Below are positions 1-12,086 of a stretch of 64,000 nucleotides of DNA, piece after piece. The translations under genes were made by a program, and so were the position numbers. A model generated the notes under the pieces. It ran no database searches. It saw only the letters and a list, made by a program, of their open reading frames with translations, and was not told where the DNA came from. The stretch lies in NCBI GenBank assembly GCA_034440575.1, contig JAOTOL010001637.1, forward strand, positions 852,501 to 916,500. Direction: 5' to 3'. This stretch comes from Imbricaverruca yamaguchii. Taxonomy: Eukaryota; Arthropoda; Thecostraca; Neoverrucidae. How positions within the stretch are numbered: the stretch's first letter is position 1; each line of letters starts with the position of its first letter.

Positions 1-335
1 CACATTACTATATCGGCGTTTCTCAGAAGAGCTCGAGTTCCGAATCTGTTTCTCAGTGGAAGCGTCGCGCGTGTTCGCCGATGCGGCGCAGGGTAATGTG
101 ATGAGGAGGTGTTCGTGAAGTAGTTGCGTATTGAGGGATGTGGGGACGTCGCGCAGTGACCGTTCGGAATCGAACCCCGATAACTTAACCAATGGGTCGC
201 AGGTGGGCTGGCTGGGTAGACCAATGCAACGGCTGGTCTGGACAATGTAATGACCTGGAATGTCCATCAACTGGGCCATCTACCTTTGGGCCTCAACTGG
301 TACATACGCCAGGCCACTGTCATGAAGGTAGTATG
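1..335. other. No gene seen
   Basis: I see no open frame or recognisable gene here. On the minus strand near 160-182 there is a GGTTCGATTCC-like stretch that resembles a tRNA B box, but I cannot assemble a tRNA fold around it. It may be a decayed relative of the SINE-like element that follows. Confidence 0.4.
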
Positions 336-515
336 GTAGGTAGGTAGGTGCTTCAGTTCTTTTACGACACATTCGACTGCCCAGTTACATAGCGTCGCCA
401 ACTTCTCATGCCGGTTGGTTACGGGTGGACTCCGGAATGCCGGTGGCTATGGGATTCGAACCCACGATCTTGCGGGCCAAGAGTCAAACACTGCTGACTG
501 AGCTATCGCGGCCCC
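336..515 (-). mobile_element. tRNA-derived SINE-like element
   Basis: Read on the minus strand from 515, the sequence starts GGGGCCGCG, followed by an A-box-like TAGCTCAGTCAGCAG and then, at about 452-462, a perfect pol III B box (GGTTCGAATCC). The tRNA-like head is followed by about 90 bp of unrelated body and ends in a short (CCTA)n tail at 336-352. Head, body and simple-repeat tail is the SINE plan. I could not find a convincing target-site duplication. A tRNA pseudogene with unrelated flanks is the alternative. Confidence 0.5.
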
Positions 516-2399
516 GTATTGCAGTGATGAATTATTCATGCAATAGGATGGAATATACCACTTACTGAACACTGAATCAATATCCTTCTCAAAGGTGCAG
601 TCATCTTGCTTATTCATGCATGTTTTTCAAGTCTTCATACCTTGTTTTTAACAGCATCCAGTTTACAAGTATCATACTCATGCTCACCATAATGGATTCA
701 AGATCATGATGCTGAACATCTTGTGGTATAATTCCAGGTGAAGGTGTCACCTATGACGTGCTAGGTTATACACCGTTGGCTAATAGCATGGGTATTGGCA
801 TCATTATTGTCGATATTGATATCTCCAAATCAGGTACCTCTCAAACATGAAAAATGTGTAGTCATATGCTCTCAATGGTCTCAGAACCGGAATTGAAAGA
901 CTTAACAAGTATTTGAAATAACATTATTTCCATGGCGATTTCTACATCCTGCTGTACTCTGTCGACATCCTGCTGTCGACATCTCACACCTAACGAGACA
1001 TCATTAATACAACACTGCCCGACTGTCATGACGCATGGCACGTGCAGCGCTCGCGTCATATCGCCGGCGGCGCCCAGTCCGTAGTTCATCGTGTGGGATA
1101 GTGAGCGAGCATATTCTGCAGACTTGCAGAATAATTGAGGATTCCGAGCCCGTCTCTTCGCTTGACAAAGAACTCGCCTCCAGATTCAGCGGACTAGTGA
1201 TTCCGGTATGCACGAATAGCTAGATCTTGAATCCTGCCTGCACGTAAACTAAACCTGCATGTTGTTTGACATCTAGTGAAATTCCTGTAACCAAATTGCA
1301 AATTGTTTTCGCTCTCAAATAAATATACTTTAATACCTGCGATTAACGGCGCTTTACACATCTGCGCAAGCACATACGTCGTACATGTTACCGGCTAAGA
1401 AACAGCTGTGCATAAATAATGTGTCTATTTGTTTAGCAAATATATGAACCAATTTGAATGCTCTACTACATACAAGGTATAATCCCGGGATTCCGGGTTA
1501 TCCTGGGATTGCGAAAAAAAGTACCGGGGTTCATATCCCCAGACGCCACCACCAACTGGGATAAATGGACGGCGGCATCACCACCGTCCAACGACGCCGT
1601 CGGCGCTCAGCCGGAGCGGAAAGCTGTCCAGGCCGAGCCAAGACAAATCCGCCCCAGTGGAGCGGCCACGCCAAGGCCGGACGCGGATCAGTCGGCCGGA
1701 CAGGGATTGATTCGGATCAGCGCAGAATTACCGCCGAAACGAGAATGAATCGACGGCAAAGAGCCCATTTGTGTCGTCGGTCTCCACAAGCCGTTAGGAT
1801 CAGAGGGTGTTGCAGGCGGGGGTTACGTGTGGAATAGCTCTTGAGCCGGTATTGGGTGGGATTTGGCCGGGACACACTCTTTAGCGATATTTACAGCTCC
1901 AATTTGCTGAGCATAACTTGTTACTTGCCTGCACTAAGGGTGTGGAGAAAACCATGGTCGCTCACCCATTGTATTGCTGGATGAATGCTCAAATTGAGCC
2001 TGGCCGAAGTCCAACAGCGTTACGATTATGCGAAGAACATGGTTTGGCAAGAATTGCTAAAGATACCTGGTACCCACAACCCGGTAGAAATCTGCTTTCA
2101 CCCTGCACATCGGCAGGGTGCAAATCAGAGTTCATCCAAAGAATGACCAACATTGTGATCCAATCTGACAGATCCTCTCGTGAATGAACTTGTGTGATGG
2201 TGCCGACACGTAATTGATTTTATGTAAGGAACTTTGGATTAACAGCCACAAACAGTCCTTAGGCTAACTCGGTACGACTGACAGCGAAAGTTACAAGTAC
2301 AATTCGTAACTGGATGAGGTGCGGTGGATATACTTCATGATTACCACTTGACGGTGGCAGCAACGTGGTAGGACGAGATTAGCCTGGGTTGGGCATTCG
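516..2399. other. No gene seen
   Basis: AT-rich to mixed DNA with only short open frames (at most about 96 codons), none with a family I recognise. No repeats or RNA genes stand out. A C/G-rich patch near 1476-1545 contains several CCGGG/CCTGGG words but has no clear structure. Confidence 0.5.
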
Positions 2400-2409
2400 A
2401 CTTAGCAGG

Positions 2410-2469
2410 TGGTGGTGGATTGGAGTTTAGGGGCGCGTCAACATCACGGGTTATTTTGCGCCCATTCCA
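2410..2469 (-). mobile_element. Solo LINE 3'-hairpin insertion (60 bp) with 10-bp TSD
   Basis: The 60-bp insert is flanked by the direct repeat acttagcagg at 2400-2409 and 2470-2479. On the minus strand it consists of the stem-loop GGGCGC...GCGCCC followed by a short tail ending in (CCA)3. It has the same layout as the 3' terminus of the I-like LINEs in this window and is closest to the LINE-C terminus at 23333 (shared gattgga(g/a)tttagggg). No LINE coding sequence is attached. I infer target-primed retroposition of a molecule that kept only the LINE 3' end. Confidence 0.85.
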
Positions 2470-2479
2470 ACTTAGCAGG

Positions 2480-5400
2480 ACTTTGAGCTGCATTGTGCTG
2501 TCGTCAGGCCCCTCACTGCAGGAAACCAGAGCCAAGCGTGATCGTTTGCTAACGGAACTCGCCAGGATGAGATGTAAATTAAATCCTAGTTACGATGAAA
2601 CGCAATTTACTCGTCTAGAAAGCACACCACTCGCAGCACATTATGACGAAAGTCGCTGTTGTCGCAGAAGTGACAACACAAATGGAGTCGTTCTGGAAAT
2701 GACGAACACTCGACTTTTAAATACCTGTTGGCTAAGTGCTTAGGCGAAGGAACAGCACGCGAGCAATTTAAGCAAATTCAGAAAGAGCCTTTCGTGAATT
2801 GATCAGCGTTCAGTCATAAAATGTTTGTCGCTACCACTTTTTTCTAAAGAAAACAAAATGCAAAAATAGCCATTGCATTCGGCAGAATAAATCGCCATCC
2901 GGGCCGCCACCCGAGCGACAAGTGCTTGAATGAGCCCGGTACACGAATATGGTTCCGGTCTTGCTTGCATTACCGTTCCGTATTCAAAGACTTCATGAGT
3001 TCAAACACGCATGAAGAGCGGAGGGCCCCATTAACCTCAAATGGGATACATTTACCAAACTACACAGGAAAAAGCGCCGATAAAGCACCGTCTGATTCCT
3101 TTGAATCCAAAACAGTCTATGACAGCTTTAGTTGGTCAACCTGCGACCAGCCGAAGTGCGAAGACGTATCAAGCTGTATGGAGAGCAAATAGAACCACGC
3201 GACCTTTTGTGGTTTCGCGGCCGAAAAGCGTTGCGACCTCTTCAGGTAAAAAGGTGATGCACGCTTGCGAAAATCTGAGCTTAAAGATTCTACTTTTGCG
3301 TGGATTTCGGTCTTAGAACATTGTAGAACGTATGATAATATGAGGGTCAGGTCGAGCCGGCCGTATGTCATCTTGGTATATATACGTAGGAGACTCGCTT
3401 GAGCTTTGCCGGGCCCGGGACTATATGTGTATCGTCAATAACACAATGCAACTGAACTGCACGTGCGAGCGACACAATAAATCGAGTAGGCATAATACTA
3501 CATTTATCATCAATATTACCAGTGTACCAGTGTTGTCCCAGAAAGACATATTGCGTGAGAACTTAACAGCACCGTCCACCACCTCTAAGGCGTCTATAAA
3601 AACGTATTCTGACAGTGGCCTTGGATGCTCAACGCAACTACAGTAATATCAAATTTGTGAGATTACGGCTCGTGGTTCATGGCCTACGGGATTTCTGACT
3701 TTGGTATGTCCAGGCTCCTTTAGTATGTTGAGGCTGGGCTTTTGTGTGTAGAGAAGTGCCATGCAAATCCGTGTCCGACTCGCCTTCGGTTATTCAGACA
3801 AATCACACCTTTATGTATTATAATATGTGAACATGAATAGCCTCAAGTCGCAACATATGGGAAGTGTTTCGACATTGAATGAAAATTTATCAGCCTTGCT
3901 TCCAATGAAAGAATGTACATGATAACTTTCAGTTTACATTTAGAGAAATAGAACAGAAACCAATGTGGTGGGCAGGCGACAGAAGGTACCTGGAACAAAA
4001 GCCAGACCATTTGCGACATAATCAAACGCGTTGAAGAAAGGGCTGAAAATACACTTAAACCATTCACTTCAAATCAATGGACAAGCATAAATATCGAATC
4101 GCCAATGGCTTTCTTCTGAACTGCGCACAGTGACAGAGGAAGTACGTGGACACACGCAGTACTTATCTTCACCAGCATGTACATCAACTTAAGGAACTTT
4201 GCTGTTGGTCACGTCGAGCTTCAGCTCTGAACGCATTCACGTGCAACATTACGCAATCGACGTTGAAAGCGTTTGAATACCAGCTGATGTTCTATCATGC
4301 AAAATATCCAACCTCTTATGCTTTCACCTACCGTGCGATCACGAGATGCCTCCTCACGATAGCCAATACCGCTTGCGCTGTATAGACAGCAAAGTGGTTG
4401 CCCACCATTTCTCAGCTCGTTCCACAGCCTCTGGACAGATCTTAATGAGACGTAACATCCCCGCACAGGTAGCAAAGTAGATTGCGCATGAGATCGACGG
4501 TGCTCTTGAGGCACTCCAGAAGCCTTACTCAGCCCTACAAAGATGAATGGCGAACAAATCGTCAGCGCAAGTGTCAGCTTCAAACCGTCTGAAGTGATTT
4601 TCATTTCCTATTGGATAGCAACATTCACCCACCACTCGCACTTCCCAGTCGGCCACGTCGGACGATGATATATGTAGCCCACACCAAATGCGTATCTGAG
4701 CGAATCCCACGAGCTCGACGGGCCAAAACACATCACTAAGATAAACTGCGACGGCATCTGCAGTTTCGATATCGTATTCATATTGCACAGCCGCAGTTGA
4801 GGGGATATCGTTCTGAATTCTGATCTCGGATCATTCTGAACCCAGTCAAGTTGCTGAGACAAACTTGTATGGGAACTCACATGATAATGAGGATGGGACA
4901 TTGTTATCGACATATCACAGATTTGTTGTTTGATAATCAATGCTGGCTAAGAGCGTATGAAAGGTCTTAACGTTAACGAAATTTCCGAAGCATTTCCATG
5001 GAAAACCGAAAAGAATCATTAAATATGCTCTTTACCGATACTCTTCACGTGTCCGACTGTGTGCGTATATCCCTATAAAAGCATGGACCACACATTTGAA
5101 ACCATCTGATATGGTTGGGTCCGCGTGCGGACCGAACTTTTCTCCGAATGCCGCCATTTCAATTCATGATAATAAACCAAACCAATGTTTATAAAACTAA
5201 TTGGTAAAGTTGACCTTGAAAATATCACATACCAGCATAAACGAAACAATAGGCACTGAAGCAGGTACGTAGATCCGGTAACACTATATTGTTTTGATAA
5301 CCAACATCGACGTGCGATCCACTGACGGGCAGACTGTAACAGAACGTTAAACTAATCTTCAGTTCCGGTGTGTAGCCGCCTACATAGACCTCACCTTAAT

Positions 5401-6167
5401 GCATAAAAAACAGACAAATGATGATGGCACACAGACAAATAGCCAGGGAATCACTTCGACTAACACCACACCAGAAACCAAGAGTACGCTTGATGACATC
5501 TTGGCCTGGTAGCAATGGAACATCACAACAAAGTTGGATACATTTGAAAGACATTGAAGTTTTTTATGTAAGCAAGTATTAATATCTAGGCAGCGGCTCT
5601 CGAAATATGCAGTGCGTGATGGGAGGAAACTGGTGCTTCATTTCCTTGTGACGTGAGTTTAGCTGCCACGAGCACCTCATGGATTGTTCACTTAAAGCGT
5701 CATGGCTGTGTCCACTGTCAAGTCATGTGTTGGATTATGTGTCAAGCCATGTGTTATAAATTGTCATGACTTATGTCATGGCTTATAAACCAGACTTTGC
5801 ATATACTCTGCTCATTTTAGGACATCTTATGAGAGGCTCAATGCGGAATTGAATGAAACAAAATTAGAAGAAATAAAATTAACTTCCATTTCCAGGGTAC
5901 GCTGGCATAGCAGCACAGTCTCCAACCCCATAACCTGCTTCGCGAAAAATAATGCGAATGCCGACGCGGACTGAGTTTCGGAGCAAACACCGAGTATGGA
6001 GGCGGAAGGCATAAAGAGTCTGTGACTCCCAGGGCGGTGGTGACCACTTACGGTCCCCATGCTAATATCAGACGTGATATGGGGGCTCAGATGAGCATTG
6101 GAGGAGCTCCACTCACTGAAGAGTAGTCGAAACCATACGTGGTGGTGGGGGATTGGTGGATAACCGG
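2480..6167. other. No gene seen
   Basis: About 3.7 kb with only short unrecognised open frames (at most 127 codons, at 4221-4604 on the minus strand). I see no transposon proteins, RNA genes or strong repeats. The sequence gtcatggcttataa and related gtcatg words recur around 5700-5800, but without a clear unit. Confidence 0.5.
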
Positions 6168-6378
6168 ATGTACGTGTATGTATGTATGGCAAATGTACGT
6201 ACAGCAAATGTACGTATGGCAGATGTACGTACGCAAATGCACGTAAGCAAATGTACTTAAGCGCAGATGTACGTAAGCAATTGCACATACACGCAGATGT
6301 ACGTATGGCTAAAGTACGCAAGCGCAAGCGCAAATATACCTAAGCGCAAATGTACGTAAGCGCAAATGTACGTATGCC
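6168..6378. repeat. Degenerate 16-18-bp tandem repeat (AAATGTACGTAAGCGC-like)
   Basis: The words aaatgtacgta and gcagatgtacgta recur about a dozen times at roughly 12-18-bp spacing, separated by tggc, agc or agcgc. The open frame that crosses it on the minus strand (5827-6333) is a by-product of the repeat. Confidence 0.8.
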
Positions 6379-8732
6379 CATCCTAGATTACAACAGCATC
6401 ATCGTTGTCACAATTTTAGAAAACCTGAGCAAATAGCTAGAAATCAACCACAGCAATTGCATCAGAGCAACCACAAGAGACCTCAGCGCCACACCGATGA
6501 CCAGTCTCTTCTGGTGGATTCAAACAAGTATCCACTCCACTTCATGAAAACACAACAGCTTTGTCATTACCACATCAAAATCAGATCCATTAAAAATCAT
6601 CCAGCACAGCGCTGCTTTACGCCCGAGAGATACGGCCCGAGCCTACTTCGGCGCAAACTTCCACACTATAGTGTTCAAATTTACACGGCTCTCTCAGAGC
6701 TTAACGTCACAAAGCCAACCACTGCAGCTCGACCGCTCACCAGATCATTCTGGATATTTAGTCAACCAAAGGTCGAGTACTTGCTCTCGGAAAAGAAATC
6801 GACTATCACATCAGCGGAACTTCTTGGCATCTTCCACAGGTACGCCGATGATAGCAATCACAAAACACTCGTATTCACGGATGGGTTGCTTCAGTTTGAA
6901 ACCCGTGCCTACCAGTGCTACTTTTCAATGATTTACGTTTGTATTTTTTGGCATCATCTAAACTAGATCATGAAAGTTGCCACGTTAATTCATGTTAAAT
7001 ATATTTGGCAGATAGATTTGGAGGTAAAGATATGCAGATGCATAGTATTCTGTAGCGCGTAAATAATTTGTTTCCCTCATACTTAGCTCATGGAGACGCA
7101 ATTTAGACTGCAAGACATGCATTATGCTTCATAAGAGCACAAACATAACCTGCCCTTTTAATCGAGCTTGATCTTCCTTGCCCAGAGCTCAACGGCTGCA
7201 CTGGACCGCTCAGACCACCACATGTGGACAATAACACATAATCGACATTTTCCGCTTATAAAATGTTCCAATTTAGCACAAAATTGACCTTCAAAGTTTA
7301 AAAACTGACACTGGAATATATCTGCGGCGCTATCGGCCACACAAAAACGAATCTAATCATTTACTATCAATAAAACTTTCTGTCCTGTCGATTGTTGTTT
7401 GATTCAGCGAAATCGGTACATTGGTTGCAGATCTGCGAAGGCCCACATTTCAATTATGCCACAAAGCCACATCACTAACTACATGATTAATGATCGTAGC
7501 TTTGACTGATGCCAAATTATGTGCCGTAAACAGTACCTTGACACCACGAAATCCACCAACGCCGGCAGCGATATCTGTCATGTACTTGCAGTTAGTGATG
7601 TACCATGAACCCGTAACAGTGTAGCATGGTGGAACAATTGTCGGATCGCATCAACATTTCATGATGCAAACCCAGCTTAAACCAACTTTCTACACCTATG
7701 CCTGTTGCCAGCCACACGCACAAAGCCCTCTCGGAGAGCAGAACGTGGGCATCGATCTGACAATGGACGACACCGCATCGCCAGCAGTCGCGGCCGATGT
7801 TTTTGCCGGTGAGAAGCGCCGCTAATACGGAAAGCTAACCCCGGAGAGACGGGTTGCGCGACTGGCGACAGCGAGGTGGTCACGGCACCGGACCAGCCTG
7901 GTGACAGGACCAGCTGAACGGCCGCCGGCAGACGAGTCGCGGCACTGACACGCACACTCGGCAACAGGCCACCAGTGGCACGTGTCAAGTGCCACCACCA
8001 CAGGGGAATTGTCGCCGCTGCGGTACACATTGTCAAGACTGAGGTGCACCGCCCCGACAACGTGAGTACATTCACGGGAATACGATGTACACGGACGTTG
8101 TTCCCAATCTCGGAGGCGGCGAAGCAAAAATAGCACATGCATGCAGTAAGAACCGTGCGAAAACCCCCGGGTTTAAACGAGAAGCAATACTTTCAACGAC
8201 AGTTGACAAAATTCAGTTAGTACAACTTCGCGAGCTGTTCAAGGCAAATAACTCAGCACATGCTTGCAGACGCGAATTACCATTGAATGCTAATTAACAC
8301 ACGAAGTTGTTCACGTTTACTTGGCTTTTCCTGGCACATCCCAGAATTAAACAGCATATGCACACGGCTAAAATGAACTTCATCACCAGCAGTACGATCA
8401 AGGATTTCTTCATTATGATAGAGAACGAATCATTAAAATAGCAGTTTAACGCGAATAAGGGTATTAATGGTACCACCTCCTACCATTCAATGCTACATTA
8501 AATGTATGCGAGCTTTTTGAGAATAAAAACTGGATATGCGGCACATTGAAGCATGCATTTTGCATACAAACAACATTTCACAAGGGAGATCATTTTTTTT
8601 GTGATTTTGGTTGGACCAGATATCGCATTACATGCAACAACTCAAATTTCAAAACGAAAAACGTGCATTTCCTTTAAGGACGGTTGGGCAGGCGGGATTT
8701 CGGGCTGGACCGGCAATGCAGCGGCGGTCGAG
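6379..8732. other. No gene seen
   Basis: Unannotated DNA. The longest open frames (6457-6966 plus, 169 codons; 7677-8138 minus, 153 codons) show no motif I recognise and no codon pattern that would make me call them genes. Confidence 0.5.
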
Positions 8733-9470
8733 CGCTGGACTCAGCCCGGCGACCGGCCGGGTGGACACTGGACTCAGCCTGGCGGCCGGCCGGCCGGACG
8801 CTGGACTCAGCCTGGCGGCCGGCCGGCCGGACGCTGGACTCAGCCTGGCGGCCGCCCGGCCGGACGTTGGACTCAGCCTGGCGACCGGCCGGCCGGACGC
8901 TGGACTCAGCCTGGCGACCGCCCGGCCGGACGCTGGACTCAGCCTGGCGGCCGCCCGGCCGGACGCTGGACTCAGCCTGGCGGCCGGCCGGCCGGACGCT
9001 GGACTCAGCCTGGCGACCGGCCGGCCGGACGCTGGACTCAGCCTGGCGACCGGCCGGGTGGACGCTGGACTCAGCCCGGCGACCGGCCGGATGGACGCTG
9101 GACTCAGCCTGGCGGCCGCCCGGCCGGACGCTGGACTCAGCCTGGCGACTGGCCGGCCGGACGCTGGACTCAGCCTGGCGACCGGCCGGGTGGACGCTGG
9201 ACTCAGCCTGGCGGCCGCCCGGCCGGACGCTGGACTCAGCCTGGCGGCCGCCCGGCCGGACGCTGGACTCAGCCTGGCGGCCGCCCGGCCGGACGCTGGA
9301 CTCAGCCTGGCGACCGGCCGGCCGGACGCTGGACTCAGCCTGGCGACCGGCCGGGTGGACGCTGGACTCAGCCTGGCGACCGGCCGGGCGGACGCTGGAC
9401 TCAGCCTGGCGACCGGCCGGGTGGACGCTGGACTCAGCCTGGCGACCGGCCGGGTGGACGCTGGACTCAG
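8733..9470. repeat. 33-bp minisatellite, 23 copies
   Basis: The decamer ctggactcag occurs at 8735, 8768 and every 33 bp up to 9461, i.e. 23 starts over exactly 22 x 33 bp, with no net indel. Units differ by substitutions in the GC-rich half (cggccggccggccg-type variants with gac or ggg exchanges). Because 33 is a multiple of 3 and the unit lacks stops, several frames on both strands stay open across the block. They read as 11-residue repeats and I do not treat them as genes. Confidence 0.95.
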
Positions 9471-10365
9471 ACCAGCGGCCGCCAGCTGAAGTATGGACCT
9501 GGACCAGCGGCGAGCCGCCCCCGGGCCCAGTGACCACAGATACTGACGTCATCTCAGACGGCAATCAGCCGCCAGGTCGACTGACGGAACGTGAAATGAG
9601 CACATTCCGCGGCGTGCAGGTCGGAAGCGCGGCTCCCGCAACTGCCGAACAAACTGCACATGCGCCAGTCGGTCACATCGGCCTCACCGTCCTGGACGTG
9701 GGCTGTGACGCATTCTGATACTTATAAATACTACAACAGCATCAGCATGCGGAAGCGCTTGGTGATACAAAAGCCTCACGGAGCAAAATGTCGCCACAGC
9801 TACTTGGTATACGATCACACGTGTGTTGTGCGAGATCGATCGAGACAGGGTGAACGGGGTTAGATACGCTAGCGCAGACAGTTCGCATATAAATTCAGCT
9901 GAGGAAACCTGCGCAATCACCTGGCGAAATCCTACTGACGAAAAGTCCACGGCAAAGAAGGCATGGTACACCAGTACCCGATGGATTCCGTCATATGGGC
10001 ACCACCCACTAGGTACGCATCCCATAATGTCGGTTATGGTGACATTCACAAACGCATGCTAACGTCAAGTTCGGTCAGCCCACTACAGCCTTCAGTGACC
10101 ATGCGGTGCGACACTGATAATTAATTAATTGAAGCACACAAATTGTTGGTAAGCAACCAATTAAGCTTCGAGTGAGTTAACCAGTTAATCGTTAATCAGA
10201 GGAGACGCGGTGAACTGGTGTCCGACCACCAACAGTCGGCCGCGACAACCTATCAGTCTGCCAGACAGTCGGCGGCATTTGTCACCATTGGCCAGTCGAC
10301 GCCGGCGCTGCACACCTTTAGATAACACGCTCTACTTCAGATTATGTCACACAATACGCAGATCT
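9471..10365. other. No gene seen
   Basis: Flank between two tandem-repeat blocks. Open frames here are extensions of the repeat frames or short unrecognised ones. Confidence 0.5.
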
Positions 10366-10985
10366 GCCGGCAGCCGGTCAGCCCGCCAGTCTGCCGGTCA
10401 GACCGCCAGTCCGTCAGTCTGCCGGCAGCCAGTCAGCCCGCCAGTCTGCCAGTCAGCCCGCCAGTCTACCGGTCAGCTCGCCAGTCAGCCCGCCAGTCAG
10501 CCCGCCCGTCTGCCGGTCAGCCCGTCAGTCTGCCAGTCAGCCCGCCAGCCCGTCAGTCTGCCGATCAGCCCGCCAGTCTGCCGGCAGCCAGTCAGCCCGC
10601 CAGTCAGCCCGCCAGTCTACCGGTCAGCTCGCCAGTCAGCCCGCCAGTCAGCCCGCCCGTCTGCCGGTCAGCCCGCCAGTCTACCGGTCAGCTCGCCAGT
10701 CAGCCCGCCAGTCAGCCCGCCAGTCTACCGGTCAGCTCGCCAGCCCGTCAGTCTGCCGGCAGCCTGCCGGTCAGCCAGTCAGCCCGTCAGTCTGCCGATC
10801 AGCCCGCCAGTCTGCCGGCAGCCAGTCTGCCGGCAGCCAGTCAGCCCGCCAGTCAGGCCGTCAGTCTGCCGGCCAGCCCGCCAGTCAGGCCGTCAGTCTG
10901 CCGGTCAGTCTGCGGCAGCCTGCCGGTCAGCCAGTCAGCCCGTCATCTGCCGATCAGCCCCAGTCTGCCGGTCAGCCAGGCTGTC
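10366..10985. repeat. CAGTC/CAGCC-rich degenerate minisatellite
   Basis: About 620 bp composed of the words ccagtc, ccggtc, cagcccg and tctgccg in varying order. Higher-order units of about 60-100 bp recur, for example ccggtcagctcgccagtc at 10460, 10620, 10685 and 10732. The long plus-strand open frames (10210-11025, 10344-10994; Pro/Ser/Gln/Arg-rich) arise from the stop-free repeat. Confidence 0.9.
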
Positions 10986-11250
10986 TTCCGGTAGCGGGGC
11001 CGGCAGCCGGCCGCCACCCGTCTGACGGCAGCGGTCACGACAGCCCCGCACCCTCCACCCGTGCCACTCACTTTCGGGCCGGATTGCGTCGGTGAAGGCG
11101 CACCAGTCCTTGTTGGAGGGCAGTTCGGGCAGCTCTTGGACGGCACGAGCAGCCCGCTCCAGGTTCACGCAGCGCAGTTCAGCCAGCCGCTGCAGGTAGT
11201 GCTGGCGCACACTCGCATTGCGAATGTAGTCTGGCCGCCGACACTGCAGG

Positions 11251-11525
11251 GCCTCCTGTGGCAGGGAGCCGCTCGGTCACAGGTCAGTGGGTGTAGCAGT
11301 CGACACTGCTACGCCTCCTGTGGCAAGGAGTCGCCCGGTCACAGGTCAGTGGGTGTAGCAGTCGACACTGCTGCGCCTCCTGTGGCAAGGAGTCGTCCGG
11401 TCACAGGTCAGCGGGTGCAGCAGTCAACACTGCAGCGCCTACTGTGAGAGAGAGTCACTCGGTCACAGGTCAGTGGGTGCAGCAGTTGGGACGCTGCAGC
11501 GCCCACTGTGGCACGGGATCCCGGG
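11251..11525. repeat. 62-bp tandem repeat, about 4.4 copies
   Basis: Units beginning gcctcctgtggca start at about 11251, 11313, 11375 and 11437 (the last as gcctactgtg), with a partial fifth near 11499 (gcccactgtggcac). Each holds ggtcacaggtcagtgggtg and gcagtcgacactgc. It ends about 20 bp before the LINE-A target site. Confidence 0.9.
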
Positions 11526-11574
11526 GACACAAGCCAGAGGGTCCAGGGGCTGTGAAAGATTGATTGATTGATTG

Positions 11575-11627
11575 ATTATTTCGGCTTAAGGGCGCATCGA
11601 CTACCAAGGTCATTTTGCGCCCATAAC
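11575..11627 (-). other. 3'-terminal hairpin of LINE-A
   Basis: On the minus strand: gttATGGGCGC, then AAAATGACC, then AGTCGAT, then GCGCCC. The outer 6-bp stem GGGCGC/GCGCCC and the TGACC loop motif are conserved with the other copies, but the inner stem is weak here. It is followed by ttaagccgaaataatc and the ATCA-repeat tail. Confidence 0.8.
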
Positions 11628-11923
11628 TCTTGTAGCTAACAAAGTACAGTATCAAACTTTACATCGTTCGCAACCTTCAAAATGGTCCTATTGTGGTACA
11701 AAGTTTACATGCCATGTATATCAGCGAGGAGAATATATTGCGGATAATGATACTGCAGATAAGAAGTCCATCAATCGTCCCGACCTGGTCAGACCCAAAA
11801 TGACGTCTACGCTCATCAGCGTAATGAGGACACGATATCAAAACGTGGCGAACTGTTAGCGGTGCATAACATCTCGAGCACAGAGGATTGTCGCCACCGC
11901 ATAGTAAATACCCATGCGTAGCA

Positions 11924-12007
11924 CATTGATTGATTGATTATTGGGGTTTTAGGGTGCGTCAACCCTATTGAGTTATATTGCGCCCATAACAAGGCTCCCT
12001 AAGCGCA
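11924..12007 (-). mobile_element. Solo LINE 3'-hairpin insertion (84 bp) nested in LINE-A, 11-bp TSD
   Basis: The insert is flanked by catgcgtagca at 11913-11923 and 12008-12018. On the minus strand it holds about 17 bp of lead, the decayed hairpin (GTTATGGGCGCAATATAAC ... GACGCACCC) and an (ATCA)n tail. The outer stem carries a GCGCCC to GCACCC change. The private TSD shows that this second hairpin within the LINE-A 3'UTR is a separate, later insertion and not part of the LINE-A terminus. Confidence 0.82.
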
Positions 12008-12086
12008 CATGCGTAGCATAGGTATGCCCGATACGGAGACGGCACAATGCAACCTCTTCTTGTCGACGTTTGCGACAGGACGAGCC

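Noticed and set aside
445..515. Functional tRNA gene
   Set aside because: A and B boxes are present, but the anticodon arm and acceptor pairing are poor and a SINE-like body and tail follow.
6457..6966. 169-codon plus-strand ORF as a gene
   Set aside because: No recognisable motif or family, and it could be chance.
8553..9718. Long repeat proteins (WTQPGDRPAGR and other frames)
   Set aside because: Frames stay open on both strands only because the 33-bp unit has no stops. No start context, homology or second line of evidence.
10210..11025. Pro/Ser/Arg-rich 271-codon protein
   Set aside because: By-product of the CAGTC/CAGCC tandem array. Two frames are equally open.
11560..12020. 3' transduction by LINE-A, because two family termini lie in tandem
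   Set aside because: The inner terminus has its own 11-bp TSD (catgcgtagca), so it is a separate insertion.
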